64,000 nucleotides of DNA from Phycomyces nitens (GCA_022702545.1 JAHRBC010000003.1:3038001-3102000); one strand, 5' to 3'. Counted from the first letter of the stretch, positions 36,361 to 48,677 are shown. Notes: generated by a model not told the origin, from the sequence alone. A program made the numbers and translations.

Positions 36361-39319
36361 TTATCCAGTGAAGATTCTCATGAACAAGTAAGAGCACGAT
36401 CCCAGGAAGCGAATTGCTGAAAGACCGGCAACAGACCAAAGAATGAATCCAAGATAGGCCGTACTGCGCTGTTCATATGAACCGAACCAGTGTAGAATCT
36501 GACCGTTGGTGATGACAGCAACGAGAGCCATGTTAGTAATGATCCAGGAAAGAACGAGGTTGGTACGGAAAGCTCTGTAGTAATCGTCTTGCTTGGTCTT
36601 TGCGTCACGGTGCTCAGCTTCAGGCATAAACTTTCGCTTGAGATCCAGACAGGCTTCTTCGTACTGTTCATTAAGATCCTTTTGCTCGGTAGGAACCTCG
36701 ACTTCGACTGACTGTCCGCCATCCTTGTCTGTCTTTGCCTTTACAACACCCAGATCTGTAGAGACACCATTGTCACCCTTTGTACCCCACGACACATCAT
36801 GGGTGTTGCAGAATGCGTAAATATTGAGGACGTTGACATAACTGGGAGACATGAAGATGTATGGTATGAAACTGGTGAACATGTGCCAGGGATCCATGAA
36901 CAGCATACTGGCCACAAAGTACATGATATATGTTGCGAGGAAGGAAATGACAACTTGGCGGAAGGTGCTCTCATGCAAAAGAGCAGCGGCTGCATTTTCA
37001 GTTGCAGAAGCGGCATCTATAGCAGAAATGATACCAACGACAGTGATCCAGAGTGTACAGAACATGATGTAGACCATCAGAATAGCGAAAAATGCAAAAC
37101 CTCCTATGTAGGCCCACTTGTAACCCTGAGGTCTGTTGCCCATGGAAATAATAAGCTGAACAACAAGCAGCACGCCTATAAAGAATGATGAGCATCTATG
37201 GATCTCTGGAAAACTGATATACTTACAGTAAATGTAGTTGAGAACAATGTGGAGAATTTTGGCAACGTCGGCAGAGTAAGGCTTGGGATTGAGTTCGTCT
37301 GATTCCATGGAGGTGGTCATGATGTAGAAAATCAAGTAGAAATTGCCCTATGATCATAATAAAATGTTAGATACCTTGATATCTAAACGTTTAGACTATA
37401 GACTTACAATAGCAAACCAGGAAAAGAACAAGTTGTAGAGCTGATAAATGTCTTCGATCATAAAGGCCAACTTGCGACCGATAAAGTGGTTCGAACTCCA
37501 GACCTTTCTCCAATGAGCCAGAGAGTAAATGCCTGCAAAGAATGAGCCGTTCAACCAACGACGACGCTGAGAGACAAACTCGGGAATACTGTCAGGCACA
37601 TCGGTTTCACCATATGCATTGCAGACGTAGTGCAGAGTCCAGGCCTCGTTTCTCTTGGCAACCAATTCATAGCACAGAATGCGATCTTCGGCAAGATACA
37701 TGTTGGCAGTAAAGATGTCGGCATCTGAGCCATGCATCTTTTCACCCATAAAGTACTTTTCGAGAGGACCAACGCCATTGTGGTCATTCTGAAGGGCCTT
37801 GTAGCGATAGGCAGAAAACGCACCGGGAAGTACAGAAATATGGCCAAACACAGACTCAAGAGGCTTATCGAGAATATTGGAGATCTTGTACTCAAAGTTC
37901 TGCGAGGCGACGAGAGGATTCAACAGATTACTTCCATATTTTCCAGACATGGCACGAATTTCACCACACGCACCGGCCACGTTTTTGTTGATATCGAATG
38001 CCTTCCACAAATGGTAGATTGAATTATGGCCTGGCTTAGTTCCAACATCGAGTAGGACACAGACATTTGGTCTGAGGAGAGGACCAAACGCTTGGAAGAA
38101 CCAACGATGGGAATTGATCTTCTTTTGATTCTTTTCCTTTAGGCAAAACAACAGCTGAACAGGAACAATACCCTTGTCGGCGCCTCTAAAGTTCATGTCG
38201 GGCTCGACGGAGATTTGTGTTGTGTGCTACAAGAATGAGCAAGATTTTTAAGTAAAGGAAAATGTGAAGAGATTGGAAGGGAGCCCATGCGGTGCGGAGC
38301 ATAAAGTAGAAATCAACCACGGGTTTATGGATCTCTTACCTCAAAAATATGGGCGGCCACAGGCTTGCCCTCTACAACGTTCTTGGCAACACCTTCTTGG
38401 TACACACCCAAGGCAGACAACACAGAAAGAGTACGAGCGTTGATCTTGGTACGACCGTCAGATACGATGCAGACGACAACCTTTTTCCAGCCTTCAGAAT
38501 TCCACATCTTGTTGCGGGTCTTTGAGCACAAATGGGCAATGTTCTTCATGACACCATGCATCGTTCGACAGAAGAGAACTTCATCTTCCTATATGTAATA
38601 CGCAATTCATTAGATTATATAACCCAAACTCTAAACATTTATATTTATATTTCAAATATAAATATAAATTTTCAGAATCCTTACGTTGTACATGGTCAAT
38701 ACAATAAACAATTCAGTGTCTCTGCCAGACAGGTTCTGTCTCAAGAGATACTTTTCAGCCTCAAAATCAGCAGGGTCGCAAGTGGCAGCCGTGTATCGCA
38801 TGTGGGTAAATTCCTCGCCTTCTTTGATAGGCAGGCTCTGAAGATACTTTGTTGGCACAGGATTGTCCAGCACAAGATTACCTCTGGTAAGCTTGACCTT
38901 TCGGACTAATGGATCAAAAATGGGTTAATTGGACGTTTGGAAACATGACTCTACTCTACTTTACCTGTCTTGTATCTTCGAGGCTGGCGACGAGGCTGCT
39001 CGACGAATGAGCCATTGGGAGATGGGGAGCTTTGGAAATGAATGCCTGGTGCATTGGGTGATCCTGCTCCTGGTCTTCCACGATACATTGGTGAAGGTTG
39101 CATGACAGAATTGGGGTTTCCAAGGAGTGGTTGGTTCATAGTCTCGGAAGAAATGTGTTCATCATGGTATCCCATGGTATCAAAGTTGTTGTTTGGTCTA
39201 CGGGCTTGTGGCTGTGCACCAAAGTTGGTGTCCTGGAGAGGATACTGCTCCTCAGTGTAGCGAGGCAATGGTGAGCCTGCAGGCGAATTAGGCGATGCGT
39301 ATTGGCCTGGATTGTACAT
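36361..39319 (-). CDS. Chitin synthase (division 1, class I-III type)
   Basis: A plasma-membrane GT2 enzyme that polymerises UDP-GlcNAc into chitin. The N-terminus is a disordered Pro/Gln/Asn/Gly-rich domain of about 120 residues starting [15 protein letters not shown]. The catalytic region holds [15 protein letters not shown], then [31 protein letters not shown], the [17 protein letters not shown] block and the QRRRW product-binding motif in [16 protein letters not shown]. Multiple membrane spans follow, for example [10 protein letters not shown] and [20 protein letters not shown]. The last exon is about 975 nt. At least five introns interrupt the coding region. An in-frame acceptor just upstream of 39319, followed by codons without a Met, suggests a 5' UTR intron ending at about 39356. 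No myosin-like domain is present, so it is not class V/VII. Confidence 0.94.
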
Positions 39320-41134
39320 GAAGTATCCAGAAGATTGATTTAGAGTGTTATTTGGCTAGAGATCAATAAGATTTAGTTAGAAAGCTTAGTTGACTAGTGA
39401 GCAGTGCTTACTCAAACTACAGGACTAGAAGATAAAGGAAAGACAATCCAGTCTGTAAAAGGAAAAACAAAGACGTCTCATGGTAATTGAAGAGGGGGTT
39501 TATATACTAGCTAGAAAGAAATGAATTGGTGAGAGCAGGAAATGATAGGTTACACTTTACAATAATTCATAAAGATATGGCTCTAGAGCATCGTTTAAAA
39601 AGGGCATATTAGGAACATTGGCAGCACAAACGTGAATGGCTGGCCACTTAGCAGGACATGACATTTAGTATGTTACACCTCTTCCAGGGTCGTCGCTTTA
39701 AAAATGTCATGGTGCCTGTGTTTGTCTCCCGCTGTAAATGGCCAGAAATAGCCATATCTCCATGCGCGTGCAACACTGATATTAATTGCAAACACACTCA
39801 AGCCTAAAATAATAATGAGAATGCGGTTATTGAACCAATGGATCTGTATGGCTGTCGATGTAGAGCCAGAGATCCTTTGGCTACTGTTGCAGCTCAAGTG
39901 GCCAGGTCTTGGCTCCAATGGTCTGTGAACTATACATTGAATACGAATGTATGACAATATGAGTGCATTCGACTCCCCGCCCACATTATTGGTCAAAATG
40001 AATTTACTATATAGAGATATTAAAACATAATGATATTCATATATTGTTTGTAGAGCCATGGTTAGGGATGGTGTCTGTAGCCAAAGGCAGATAATTTCTG
40101 TTTATTTTTGGCTGTCAACCAAAGCACTGCTTATTTCCATAAATGAGAAGCCATATCGACCTGGAAATCCAAAACAAAGAGGTTAATACCTGGTGACAAA
40201 AAGAGAAATAAAGAAATGAACAGACGGATCCTAAATATTCCCAAAAAAATAAAAAATAAAAAATAAATATATGTATATTTATTCTTTTTTGCATTTGTTG
40301 CCATGGTGATCTACTGCTAGTCTCCAATGGACCATTGCCATCAATGACAGTCTTGTCGAGCCTTGTTTCTCTGTGTGTGTCTCTCTCTCTCTACACGTGG
40401 TCCAGAGGGCTGGATCAGTGTTCTTTTGACATCAACCTCCGCTGTGTGGTAGAATAAGTGATCGTCTTGCCAAAAACACGTTCAAGCTCTGTGTTTGGGC
40501 AGCCTGCACAACAATGAGCGGTGATCTCTAGAGAACGCTCGCCCTTTATTTACATTGGTCTTTGGCTGCATTTCCAGCACTAGCCTTTAAAAAAAAACAG
40601 AATACAATCCCTCATTTCATACCTTTGAAACGTGATTCTGCAAGTCTTTAAAGCTTTATTTCTCTTTTAAGCTGAGATTATATGTATAAATACATGTTGT
40701 ATTTCGCAAGATCATTTATCATTTTTGTATAAAAGTATAACAACCTGAGATGCCATCTCAAATAGAGACCATGGCCTGGACTATTATTAGCCTATTCCGG
40801 ATACCAAGAGTTACTAAATTGCAGTAACCGAATCACCAGTTGGTCTGTACAATCGATATTGGTATGTCTAAAGTATATTGTACAAATCTTATTGGACTGT
40901 ACTAGTTTATATACAAGGAATATAATAATTATTAATTCAAGGGTATTCGGGACTTTTTTTCCGTATCTCCAAGAAGATATTCGATCTCGAGTTAAATGAT
41001 ACGATATTTTAGCTATTAAAAAAAATACCATAAAAGTAAGAAATAGATTCTCGGCAACACCAAAGATATGTTAAAAAGTATCTAGAATAGCAGTTTGTTT
41101 TAATATTTTAAATATATATATAAAAAGTGTATAT
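39320..41134. other. Intergenic region
   Basis: About 1.8 kb between the chitin synthase start and the carrier gene stop, both on the minus strand. The first few hundred bases hold the chitin synthase leader, with a donor-like GAGTAAGC at about 39410. A 128-codon minus frame at 39673-40059 is not supported. CT repeats occur near 40379-40394. No tRNA seen. Confidence 0.5.
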
Positions 41135-42590
41135 TTAAAGAACAACTTCTTCTAGTTGGTGGAATGGTTTCTCTGCTGTAAATAATCGCATTGTCCAAGT
41201 GTAGCCCATAAATGTCGCTGCATTTGATGGGAATGCTCTTAGGATAGTGGGTGTCAAGCCACGGAACAGGATTCTATAACCCTCTTCTCTATAACAGTGT
41301 TTTAAGCAGTCTATAAAGCCCTTGTATCGATTCGGCTCAGACTGTATACGAGTCTTGATGACATCTTTTATGATTGAAAATGAGTTTGTTATCTAGCAAA
41401 GACAATGGTTTACCTGCAGGATATGTAGAGCACCATGAAACGATGCCCGCAGCCCCACCTGCCAAGATGACTTTGGGACCTGTGATTTCATGGTGGGACA
41501 TTGTGCTGCCTTTGGGTGTCAGACCTCGGCATATGGATTCGTAGCAAAGAAAGTAGGGACCAAAGCTAAGCTCTCTTAGCACCGTTGATCCCATACCTTT
41601 AAAGCATTGGCGAATACCTCCTGCATTATAGAGTTTAGTTATACAGTCAATTGGACCTCGGTATTTCATAGCATCTCCACTAGTTGTCTGGTTTTGCAGT
41701 TGAACCTTGGCAAGTTCCATTGGGCATGTCATGACACTTGTAGATCATTATGTAAATATCTTGTCATTCTACAGCACCTTGGCGTACCTTGTTATAGCTC
41801 CTGCTCCCATTCCAGCAATAAATACGTCTAATAATGGCGCCAGATCTGTCTCGGTTATCTGTCTGCCTCTCAGTTGTGCTTGTTTTTCGATCAGGAGAGT
41901 ATAGGATCCAAATACAAGCGCATTAGCACCCGCTACACCGACCTATATATCAGTAGTTACAATAAATCCAGATTTGCATGTAAATGCCAAACTTACAGCT
42001 GGAGAGGCCTATATTTTCATAGATAAAAAATGGTAAATAGGTGTCTTTCAATCTATCGCATACTTGCCATTCCTTTGTAGAGTCCAAAAACCTAGATTGA
42101 TAATAAGATCAATACGATTGCTTTATAGAGCTGGGCTGCTCACCTTTTCTTGTCTTACAATCATTGCAAAACAGTGCCATGTACCTTTGTACCGAGAAGC
42201 AAGTTCTCTAGACTGTAATCTGACCTTTACTGCAATGGTTCAAGGGTTACCTTGTGCCATTTGTAGCTATCTAACAACAAACCAGTATCTAGAATAATAA
42301 TAATAATAATAATAAGCAAGTGAATTTCAGAATAAAACAATAATTCCTAGTTACCAAATGGGTGTCCGACAGCGAGGCCTGCGATACCTATAGATAACAA
42401 ATGTTCATATGTATTTATAAATGCTGTAATCTTTATAGATAAACGCTACAACGCTTTCAAACCTCCAACAAAACCAGCCCAGAAACTAGCAAGTGTATTG
42501 ATGTTTGGTCTCTCGGCTAATATAAAGAAAAGAGGTCAAAATTCAGTATAACAAGGCCTTGAACTTACGAATTTCATCAACGTCCAACAT
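41135..42590 (-). CDS. SLC25 mitochondrial carrier with micro-exons
   Basis: Ten exons join in frame to 314 residues: 42590-42569, 42516-42463, 42387-42355, 42288-42283, 42229-42144, 42091-42068, 42008-41997, 41942-41788, 41736-41414 and 41364-41135. The three carrier signatures are GHPFDTVKVRLQ, TCPMELAKVQLQ and TYPADVIKTRIQ. Each is followed by the usual second-helix region (SRYKGTWHCF, KYRGPIDCITKLY, NRYKGFIDCLKHC). Exon 4 is only 6 nt and exon 7 only 12 nt, and the intron at 42067-42009 is GC-AG. Without exon 4 the first signature would be broken. The sequence is closest to the carnitine/basic-amino-acid branch (Crc1/Ort1/SLC25A29/45/48) by general pattern; the substrate cannot be fixed. 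It lies in the inner mitochondrial membrane. Confidence 0.9.
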
Positions 42591-43582
42591 ATCAGGCCAA
42601 ACGATAAAGAAAAAGAAAAAGGAGTGGAAAAAAATGTAAATCGATAATCCCTTTCAAATATTTTGATGCATGCCAGGTTTACAAGTTTCCCACGCTTCAT
42701 ATCCGTTCCTGTCTTAAAGGGAGTCAAGTTGTACCGTGTGACTTTTTGGATTAAAATAAACATGGTTGGCAAAGCCATTTTGTACTTTGTAAGAATATTT
42801 GAACAAATCTATTCGGTTGAATTGAATGGTATTCTCCAACAACTTTTTACTATTACCATTACTATTATTTTTATTACTGTTATTAATAATCTCTTTTAAT
42901 ATCCCAGGACAAGGCAAAAGTGTATAGCAATTATACTTGCATGTACTTTAAAATATATTTGGGTTTGAGCTAGAGTGAGGAAGATTGATGAAAAGACACC
43001 AAATCTTGCCATACACGATTAAAGAGAGCCTATTGACGTCAGCCAAACAATGAGGTTTTGAAACAAAATGGATACTTGGATAGATAAATCACTACAAACC
43101 CCACAAGAAAGGAGGCTTCTCTGTATCACTGCATTTAAAGTATACATGATCTATTTCTATAGCATTAGCTTTTCTTGGTTGATCTATTTTTTATACTGAC
43201 ATTCAACTTGTAGAATATCGATTGGTATTATAATAAAAATCCCAACAATTCCATAATTTTGTAATTCTGGATATTTCCTGTAAATCTCAGTAATCATGGT
43301 GAATCATTGGAAGAATCGTGGCTCTAAATTTTTTTAAAAGAATTATAAGAGTTCCGCTTGTTTGCCAAATTTATTTTTATCTGTCAAAATCTCAAAACTT
43401 TTTTCTTCTTCTTCTTTCTCTTGTTCGTCGTCATTGCCTTTAGCCCCAGTCCAATTATACCACCAAAAAAAAAGCACAATCGAGCTCGGATAGACAGCAC
43501 GACTCTTCACGTATCTGAAGATCCATTCAACCCTTTCCCACTCTCTTCTTTCGAAAATTCCGCAACTCTACCTATATCTTCG
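42591..43582. other. Divergent intergenic region
   Basis: About 1 kb between the carrier gene (minus) and permease gene (plus). It is AT-rich with a T-rich tract at 43400-43425 ahead of the permease start. Holds both promoters; no gene seen. Confidence 0.6.
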
Positions 43583-45754
43583 ATGGTTGGCACCAGCCGT
43601 GACCTAAAGCTATGCGCTGAAGTAGAAGAAACAGGCACTCGATGCCATATTTCAGAAGATGATATCCTCGCCTCATTTGGCTATAAACAAGTAAGTTTAA
43701 GCGTATTAACCAATTGTTACTTATGATCATTAGGAAATGCACAAAACAATGTCTACCGTATCAAACTTTTCTATTGCCTTTGGATGTTGCTCAATCCTTT
43801 CCGGTCTTAGTCCAGTAAGGTATCATTATCTTGATGGTCTCTGTGCTTACTTTATTCTTCCAGATGTGGGGCGACGCTATGCAATCCGGTGGATCAGTAG
43901 CAATCATATATGGCTGGATCCTTGTCTCCATATTCACCTTTGGGGTTGGTCTATCGCTTGCTGAGATCTGCTCTGCCTATCCAGTTACTGGTGGTCTCTA
44001 TGTCTGGGTGTCTCGTCTGGCACCTCCTGAATGGGTTCCTATTGCTTGCTGGTTGACAGGCTGGTGTAACTGGCTTGGTTTGGTAAGATCTCTGTTTGTT
44101 TAACCTCAAATGTTTTGTTGGAGCATAATTTATCAGATCCGCTTACCTATTTATTTCATTAGACTGGTATGACACTAGGATGACAAGGCTAAAGTTTTTT
44201 GCAATAATCTAACCAATTACATATTATATACAGTCGCTATCACCTCTGCTGATCTTGGCTTGGCTCAGTTTCTATCGTCAGTCATTGGAATCCAAAACCC
44301 AGACTATAATGCTGGAATCTACTGGCAATATGGAATCTTTTTGGTCATTGTATTTATCCATGGAATGATCAATTCTGCCAGTGTGAAATACAATGGCTTT
44401 TTTAATCAAACCTCTCTCTACTGGCATTTGGTCGGAACCCTCTTGATTATCATTGTCGCGTTAGTAATGACACCCAATAAACCTAATGCCAGATGGGTTG
44501 TAAGTATAATTATCGACACCTTTTGATTCTCAATCCTGACCAAGTCATTAGTTTACAGATTTCCAAAACGAAACCGGCTTTTCATCTAGTGGCTACGTAT
44601 TTTTGATCGGACTCTTGCAATCCCAGTACACACTCTCGGGATTCGATAGTGCGGCCCACATGTCAGAGGAAACCAGAGATGCTGCACGAAGCGCCCCACG
44701 CGGTATTCTTTATGCTATTGGCATGGCTGCATTGGTTGGTCTGGCATTCATGCTTTCTGTCAACTTTTGCGTCCAAGACTTTGAAGCTCAAATCGTGAAT
44801 GCCAAGATAAGCCCACAGATGACCCAAGTCTTCTTGGACGGTGTTGGGTACAAATGGACAATTGTTTTTACAGTGATTATCATGGGTGCAATGTTCTTTT
44901 CTGGATCTGCCCTTACTCTGGGAAGTTCGCGTATGGTGTACGCGTTTTCTAGAGACGGAGCAATGGTATGACAGTGTGTTTTTAGAAGAAGAAGAAAAAA
45001 GTATTAAAGCTTCTTTGTAGCCATTCAGTCAATGGTTAAGCTACATTAACCCAACGACAAAGACACCCGTGTATGCCGTGTGGGCAAATGTTATATTTGC
45101 TGCAATCGTTGGTCTTTTGGTAAGCAAATCTACACACTTATTTTGAGGGATTAGAACAATATTAATATTTCCAAAAAAAAAAGTACATTGTGAACACGAC
45201 AGCTTTCAATGCCATTGTATCCATAAACACCATCGCATCCTCATTAGCCTACTTTATCCCCATTGCCCTCCGACTCACTACTGCAAGAAAGACATTTCAA
45301 AAGGGCCCATTTCATCTTGGCCCCTTTTCAAATGTCATTAATGTCATCAGTTGTTTCTGGATCTTATTTACCTCTGTCCTTTTCCTGTGCCCCACCGAAT
45401 ATCCAGTAACAGCCTGTAAGTTAGATGACAATTTTAATTATATGTCCTTGCTCACAAAGATGTCCATTTTTTAAATATAAAAAAAAAGCCAATATGAATT
45501 ACGCGTGCGCTCCTCTGGTATTTGTTCTCGGTGGCTCTATCGGCTACTACCATTTCAGGGCAAGAAAATGGTTCACAGGTCCCGGAAGAAGCTTAGAACC
45601 AGACCCACAAATAGATGGACCAACTGTGAGAGAAGAATATATCTCGGACAATTATTGCACTGACAAGGGCACAAGCTATGCTCTCCCTGGCGATGGCGAG
45701 TACCTACATCGTCGTCGTGGTTCTGTGGATCCTGATGAGAATGGGTCTTTATAA
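43583..45754 (+). CDS. APC-superfamily amino acid / GABA / choline permease
   Basis: A polytopic plasma- or vacuolar-membrane transporter of the fungal amino acid/choline transporter family. It begins MVGTSRDLKLCAEVEETGTR with a cytosolic tail DDILASFGYKQEMHKTMSTV, the hallmark N-terminal D-x-x-L-x-x-x-G-Y-K-x-E/Q block. Spans follow, such as NFSIAFGCCSILSGLSP, SLAEICSAYPVTGGLYVWVS (the conserved E-x-x-S-x-x-P-x-x-G segment) and LSGFDSAAHMSEETRDAAR (consensus SEET region). Seven or so introns split the gene. The C-terminal tail is hydrophilic and ends SVDPDENGSL. Substrate could be GABA, choline or a polyamine precursor; family assignment is firm, specificity is not. Confidence 0.9.
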
Positions 45755-46014
45755 ATTTGGTACACATTGAAAGTTAAAGGTGGTTTGTTACCATTTAATG
45801 CATTATATACACACATATATATATTGAAATCATAAATCATACATGGCTACATATTGTTCTTTTTCACTCATGATTCCCAAACTATCAGTATATTTTTACG
45901 CGCATCAAAATATAAAAGTATAAAAATAAATTGTCTTATTTCCCTTGTACTCTTTGTGTGCCTGAAAAATGGATTGTAGGCCATTAGGGAATCATAAGCT
46001 ATTCTGTACACTCT

Positions 46015-47037
46015 TTATAATTCAATATGGAATGGCGAGGATAAAGGAGACAATAGTTCCCTTGAGTTTTCATAAATGGCCACAACCTGGTTTCCAATAA
46101 TCTCAATCGCCCCTCGATGACCACCGTACACATGAGAGATACCAATGTCAATCAAGACAACCTTTCCATTGCAACGAGTGTGGATCTTTCCATCTCTTTG
46201 GACTGTGTGACCAACCACAATACGATCCGCCTAAACCAAGCAGTTATAAGATCGTACTCAACAAACCAAACCCGGGCTTACATTCATCATCTTGAGAGCA
46301 TCTTCAAGAATCGGACAAACTTCCTCTTCAGGATCAAGAGCATAGCCACGATACCATGTTGGGCCCTCACCACTAAACACTCCCTGGGGATCCCCACGTC
46401 GACCGCGGCCCTTCATGTAGCCTTGGATAGATTGACGGGTCTGATCATTGATCCAGTCGACACCAAACTTGGCAAAGTAAGGGTGGATTCCACCATGGCA
46501 AAACACAGACGATCCAACCTTGGTGGTCATGTTTAGGTTGATGAGATAGCTGCCAATGAATCCATCGGCAGCCCAGGCTTTGGATCGTTCCTGGGACCCA
46601 CCAAATGTATCTATCTCTTCGGGTCGTACGTAACGAAGATCACCAACGAGATTCATGATCTCATGGTTACCAAGCAAGGGAATCACCATTCCACCAGCTT
46701 CCTTCGCCTCTTCTCTAAGCTGCTGAATGAGGTCATACAGTCGAATGGTATCAAGTCCACGATCTACAACATCGCCCTATAGATATGAATCAGTCAAGAT
46801 ACCCCCGACAACTGGTTTGGATCTACTTGCCGTCTGGACAAAGATGGTGTTCTTGCCGATCCAATGACCAGTCTGGTTGGCAATTCCAGCCAACTGGAGA
46901 ATAGTGAGGGTATTATCATAGTCTCCATGCAAATCACCCATGGCGACAATTCGTGGAAATGTAATATCTCCTAGCTTGCAAAGAACATTTGAGACTAGCA
47001 AGGACCAGCAGATACACAGGTGTATTAGCTTGGACAT
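46015..47037 (-). CDS. Calcineurin-like metallophosphatase, Shewanella-like (SLP) type
   Basis: Begins MSKLIHLCICWSLLVSNVLC, a likely signal peptide; an upstream in-frame Met at 47142 is less likely. The dinuclear-metal motifs are in order: AMGDLHGDYDN, GDVVDRG (joined across an intron), PLLGNHEIMNLVGD, CHGGIHP and VVGHTVQRDG. This set, with long spacing and a leader, fits the Shewanella-like PPP-related phosphatases found in fungi and plants. It would dephosphorylate protein or small substrates in the secretory pathway or outside the cell. The introns fall near 46790-46830 and 46230-46280. The region after GNHE includes ERSKAWAADGFIGSYLINL. No transmembrane span outside the leader. Subfamily call is by pattern only. 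Confidence 0.87.
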
Positions 47038-47190
47038 TTTCAGTTCGCTAGCAATGAAGAAGGGCTTGTGTACGTTACGAATCGGAGTCTGCTGGTGTGG
47101 CAGCAAATGAGAAATTGAAACAAAAGTAATAATTGTTATCATTATACTTTACGAGCAGCGCTCGTTATACTTTATTACGGGATTAGTTAT

Positions 47191-48404
47191 TTATGGTGGA
47201 GCAAGGTGATCTTGTTTGATGTCTAAACAAGGCTGCTGCGAGTGAGAGCTAGAATTAGAGCTAGATCGAGAATGAGAATGAGAATGAGAATGATGGTGAG
47301 GGTGAGAGTGGAGGTGAGGATGAGAGTGAGGGTGAGTATTAGAGTGAGATTGAGAGTGAGGGGGAGGGTGGGTGTGGGGGTGGGTGTGAGGATGATAATG
47401 GGCGTTAGAGTGAGAATGCCAGCTTGAACGACGGCTTGAACGACGACTTGATCGCGAACTTGATCGCGAACTTGATCGAGAACGGGGTTTTGACCGAGTG
47501 AGAAGGTCTCCAAAACTATCTATAATAGATCGCCTTCGAGAAGTTCTTTGATTCTCTTGAGGCTGGTCATTTTCATTGTCGCCTTCGCTTGAGGCCGATA
47601 GTTTAATTATACTACTTCCTAGGTGTTTCCGAGTGGACATACTACCCTTGGAATCTGGTCGTACTACAGTGACCGGGACAGGAGAGTGCTGGAGACAGTA
47701 CTTTGATACACTTCCGGAAAATATACCCTTGAGTTCAGACAGTCCTCGTGTTCCAACCACAAGTAATGACGGTTGGTACATGTTGATCTATAAAATGCTA
47801 TTTAATGGCCACCACAGACCTCTTTAAATTACCATTCGGTGTATTGTGCTCTGGATCTTTCCGATCACGAATTCAATAATGACACTAATCTATTGATAGG
47901 TTAGCACCCTTGCCTAGCCCTGGTTGCTCTTGCCTGTTTGTCGGGTGTACACCTTGTCATTATTCTGTCAAGAACTTCATTTGCACACTCGCGTGCTTCT
48001 TGGGCTTCTTGCTTGAGGGTCTTTTGGACTCTTTTCTTCTTGTCTATTGTGTGTGTGGGTCAGTAGATATTGATATAATGCTCCGGACTCACCATTCAGA
48101 TCAACTGTCAATACCCGCAAAACAACAATCTCGTCTCCATTATCCATCATTTCCTGTTATCAATCATTAGGATCAATGGAACACAAACAATAAACTTGGT
48201 TGTACTTGCATCACATGTCCATGAAAGAGCATATTCACTATAGTCAGCCAAATCAGTGGCAACCATGAACATTCTGGAGCGCCTTGTCTTCTTGTACTCT
48301 GGGGTTTTGGCATTGAGAGTAAAAGAGTAGTCTGGCAAATCAGGATCAGTCATGGTGTTAAAGGACACGCCCCGAACATAGTCACTGTTGCTATTAGACG
48401 TCAT
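47191..48404 (-). CDS. Universal stress protein (UspA) with His/Ser-rich C-terminal tail
   Basis: Begins MTSNSNSDYVRGVSFNTMTD. A UspA domain follows: RRSRMFMVATDLADYSEYAL, GDEIVVLRVLTV, then VVGTRGLSELKGIFSGSVSK, which is the G-x2-G-x9-G-(S/T) ATP-binding motif, and PVPVTVVRPDS. The junction between WTCD and EMMDNGDEIV works in frame only with a GC-AG intron at 48209-48154 (GCAAGT donor). The C-terminal 180 residues are disordered: Arg/Ser repeats (RSRSSSRSSSRSSRRSSRRS), then alternating His with Pro, Ser and Thr (HPHTHPHTHPPPHSQSHS). Such a tail could bind metal or RNA; that is inference. It is divergent from Rab GDI with 273 bp between starts. Confidence 0.87.
47240..47480 (-). repeat. Low-complexity hexanucleotide-like repeat coding the His/Ser/Pro tail
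   Basis: Degenerate short repeats of GAGTGN and GATCGN type on the plus strand encode the alternating His/Ser/Pro/Arg tail of the universal stress protein. Several frames stay open because of the repeat. Confidence 0.8.
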
Positions 48405-48677
48405 TTTGAAGAAGAACAAGAGATAATTGATGTTTGAAGCAAGATAATATAAATCCCAATTCTATTCAAAGCCAGCGAGACAGCCTCAATGCCATCATTC
48501 AGTGATCGGCTCCAAAGGACAACTTTTGAAGGCCAGACCCGCTGGCATCCCAAAGAAATCTCCTTATTGATTGGCTCCACCACTCCCATTTCATTAAGCG
48601 CCGACCAGCTTTATTTTCCCTAATTATCCTCTTGAAAAAAACAATTCACAAAGCTCATCTCTTTCACTTACACAACA
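48405..48677. promoter_or_regulatory. Shared divergent promoter of USP and Rab GDI genes
   Basis: Only 273 bp separate the two start codons. This short region must drive both genes, so a shared bidirectional promoter is likely; specific factor sites were not recognised. Confidence 0.55.

Noticed and set aside
39673..40059. Minus-strand 128-codon frame in intergenic DNA
   Set aside because: No recognisable domain, poor composition and no splice partners; probably chance.
47223..47513. Second minus-strand frame of Thr/Leu/Ile-rich repeats
   Set aside because: It is another frame of the same degenerate repeat that encodes the His/Ser tail of the stress protein.
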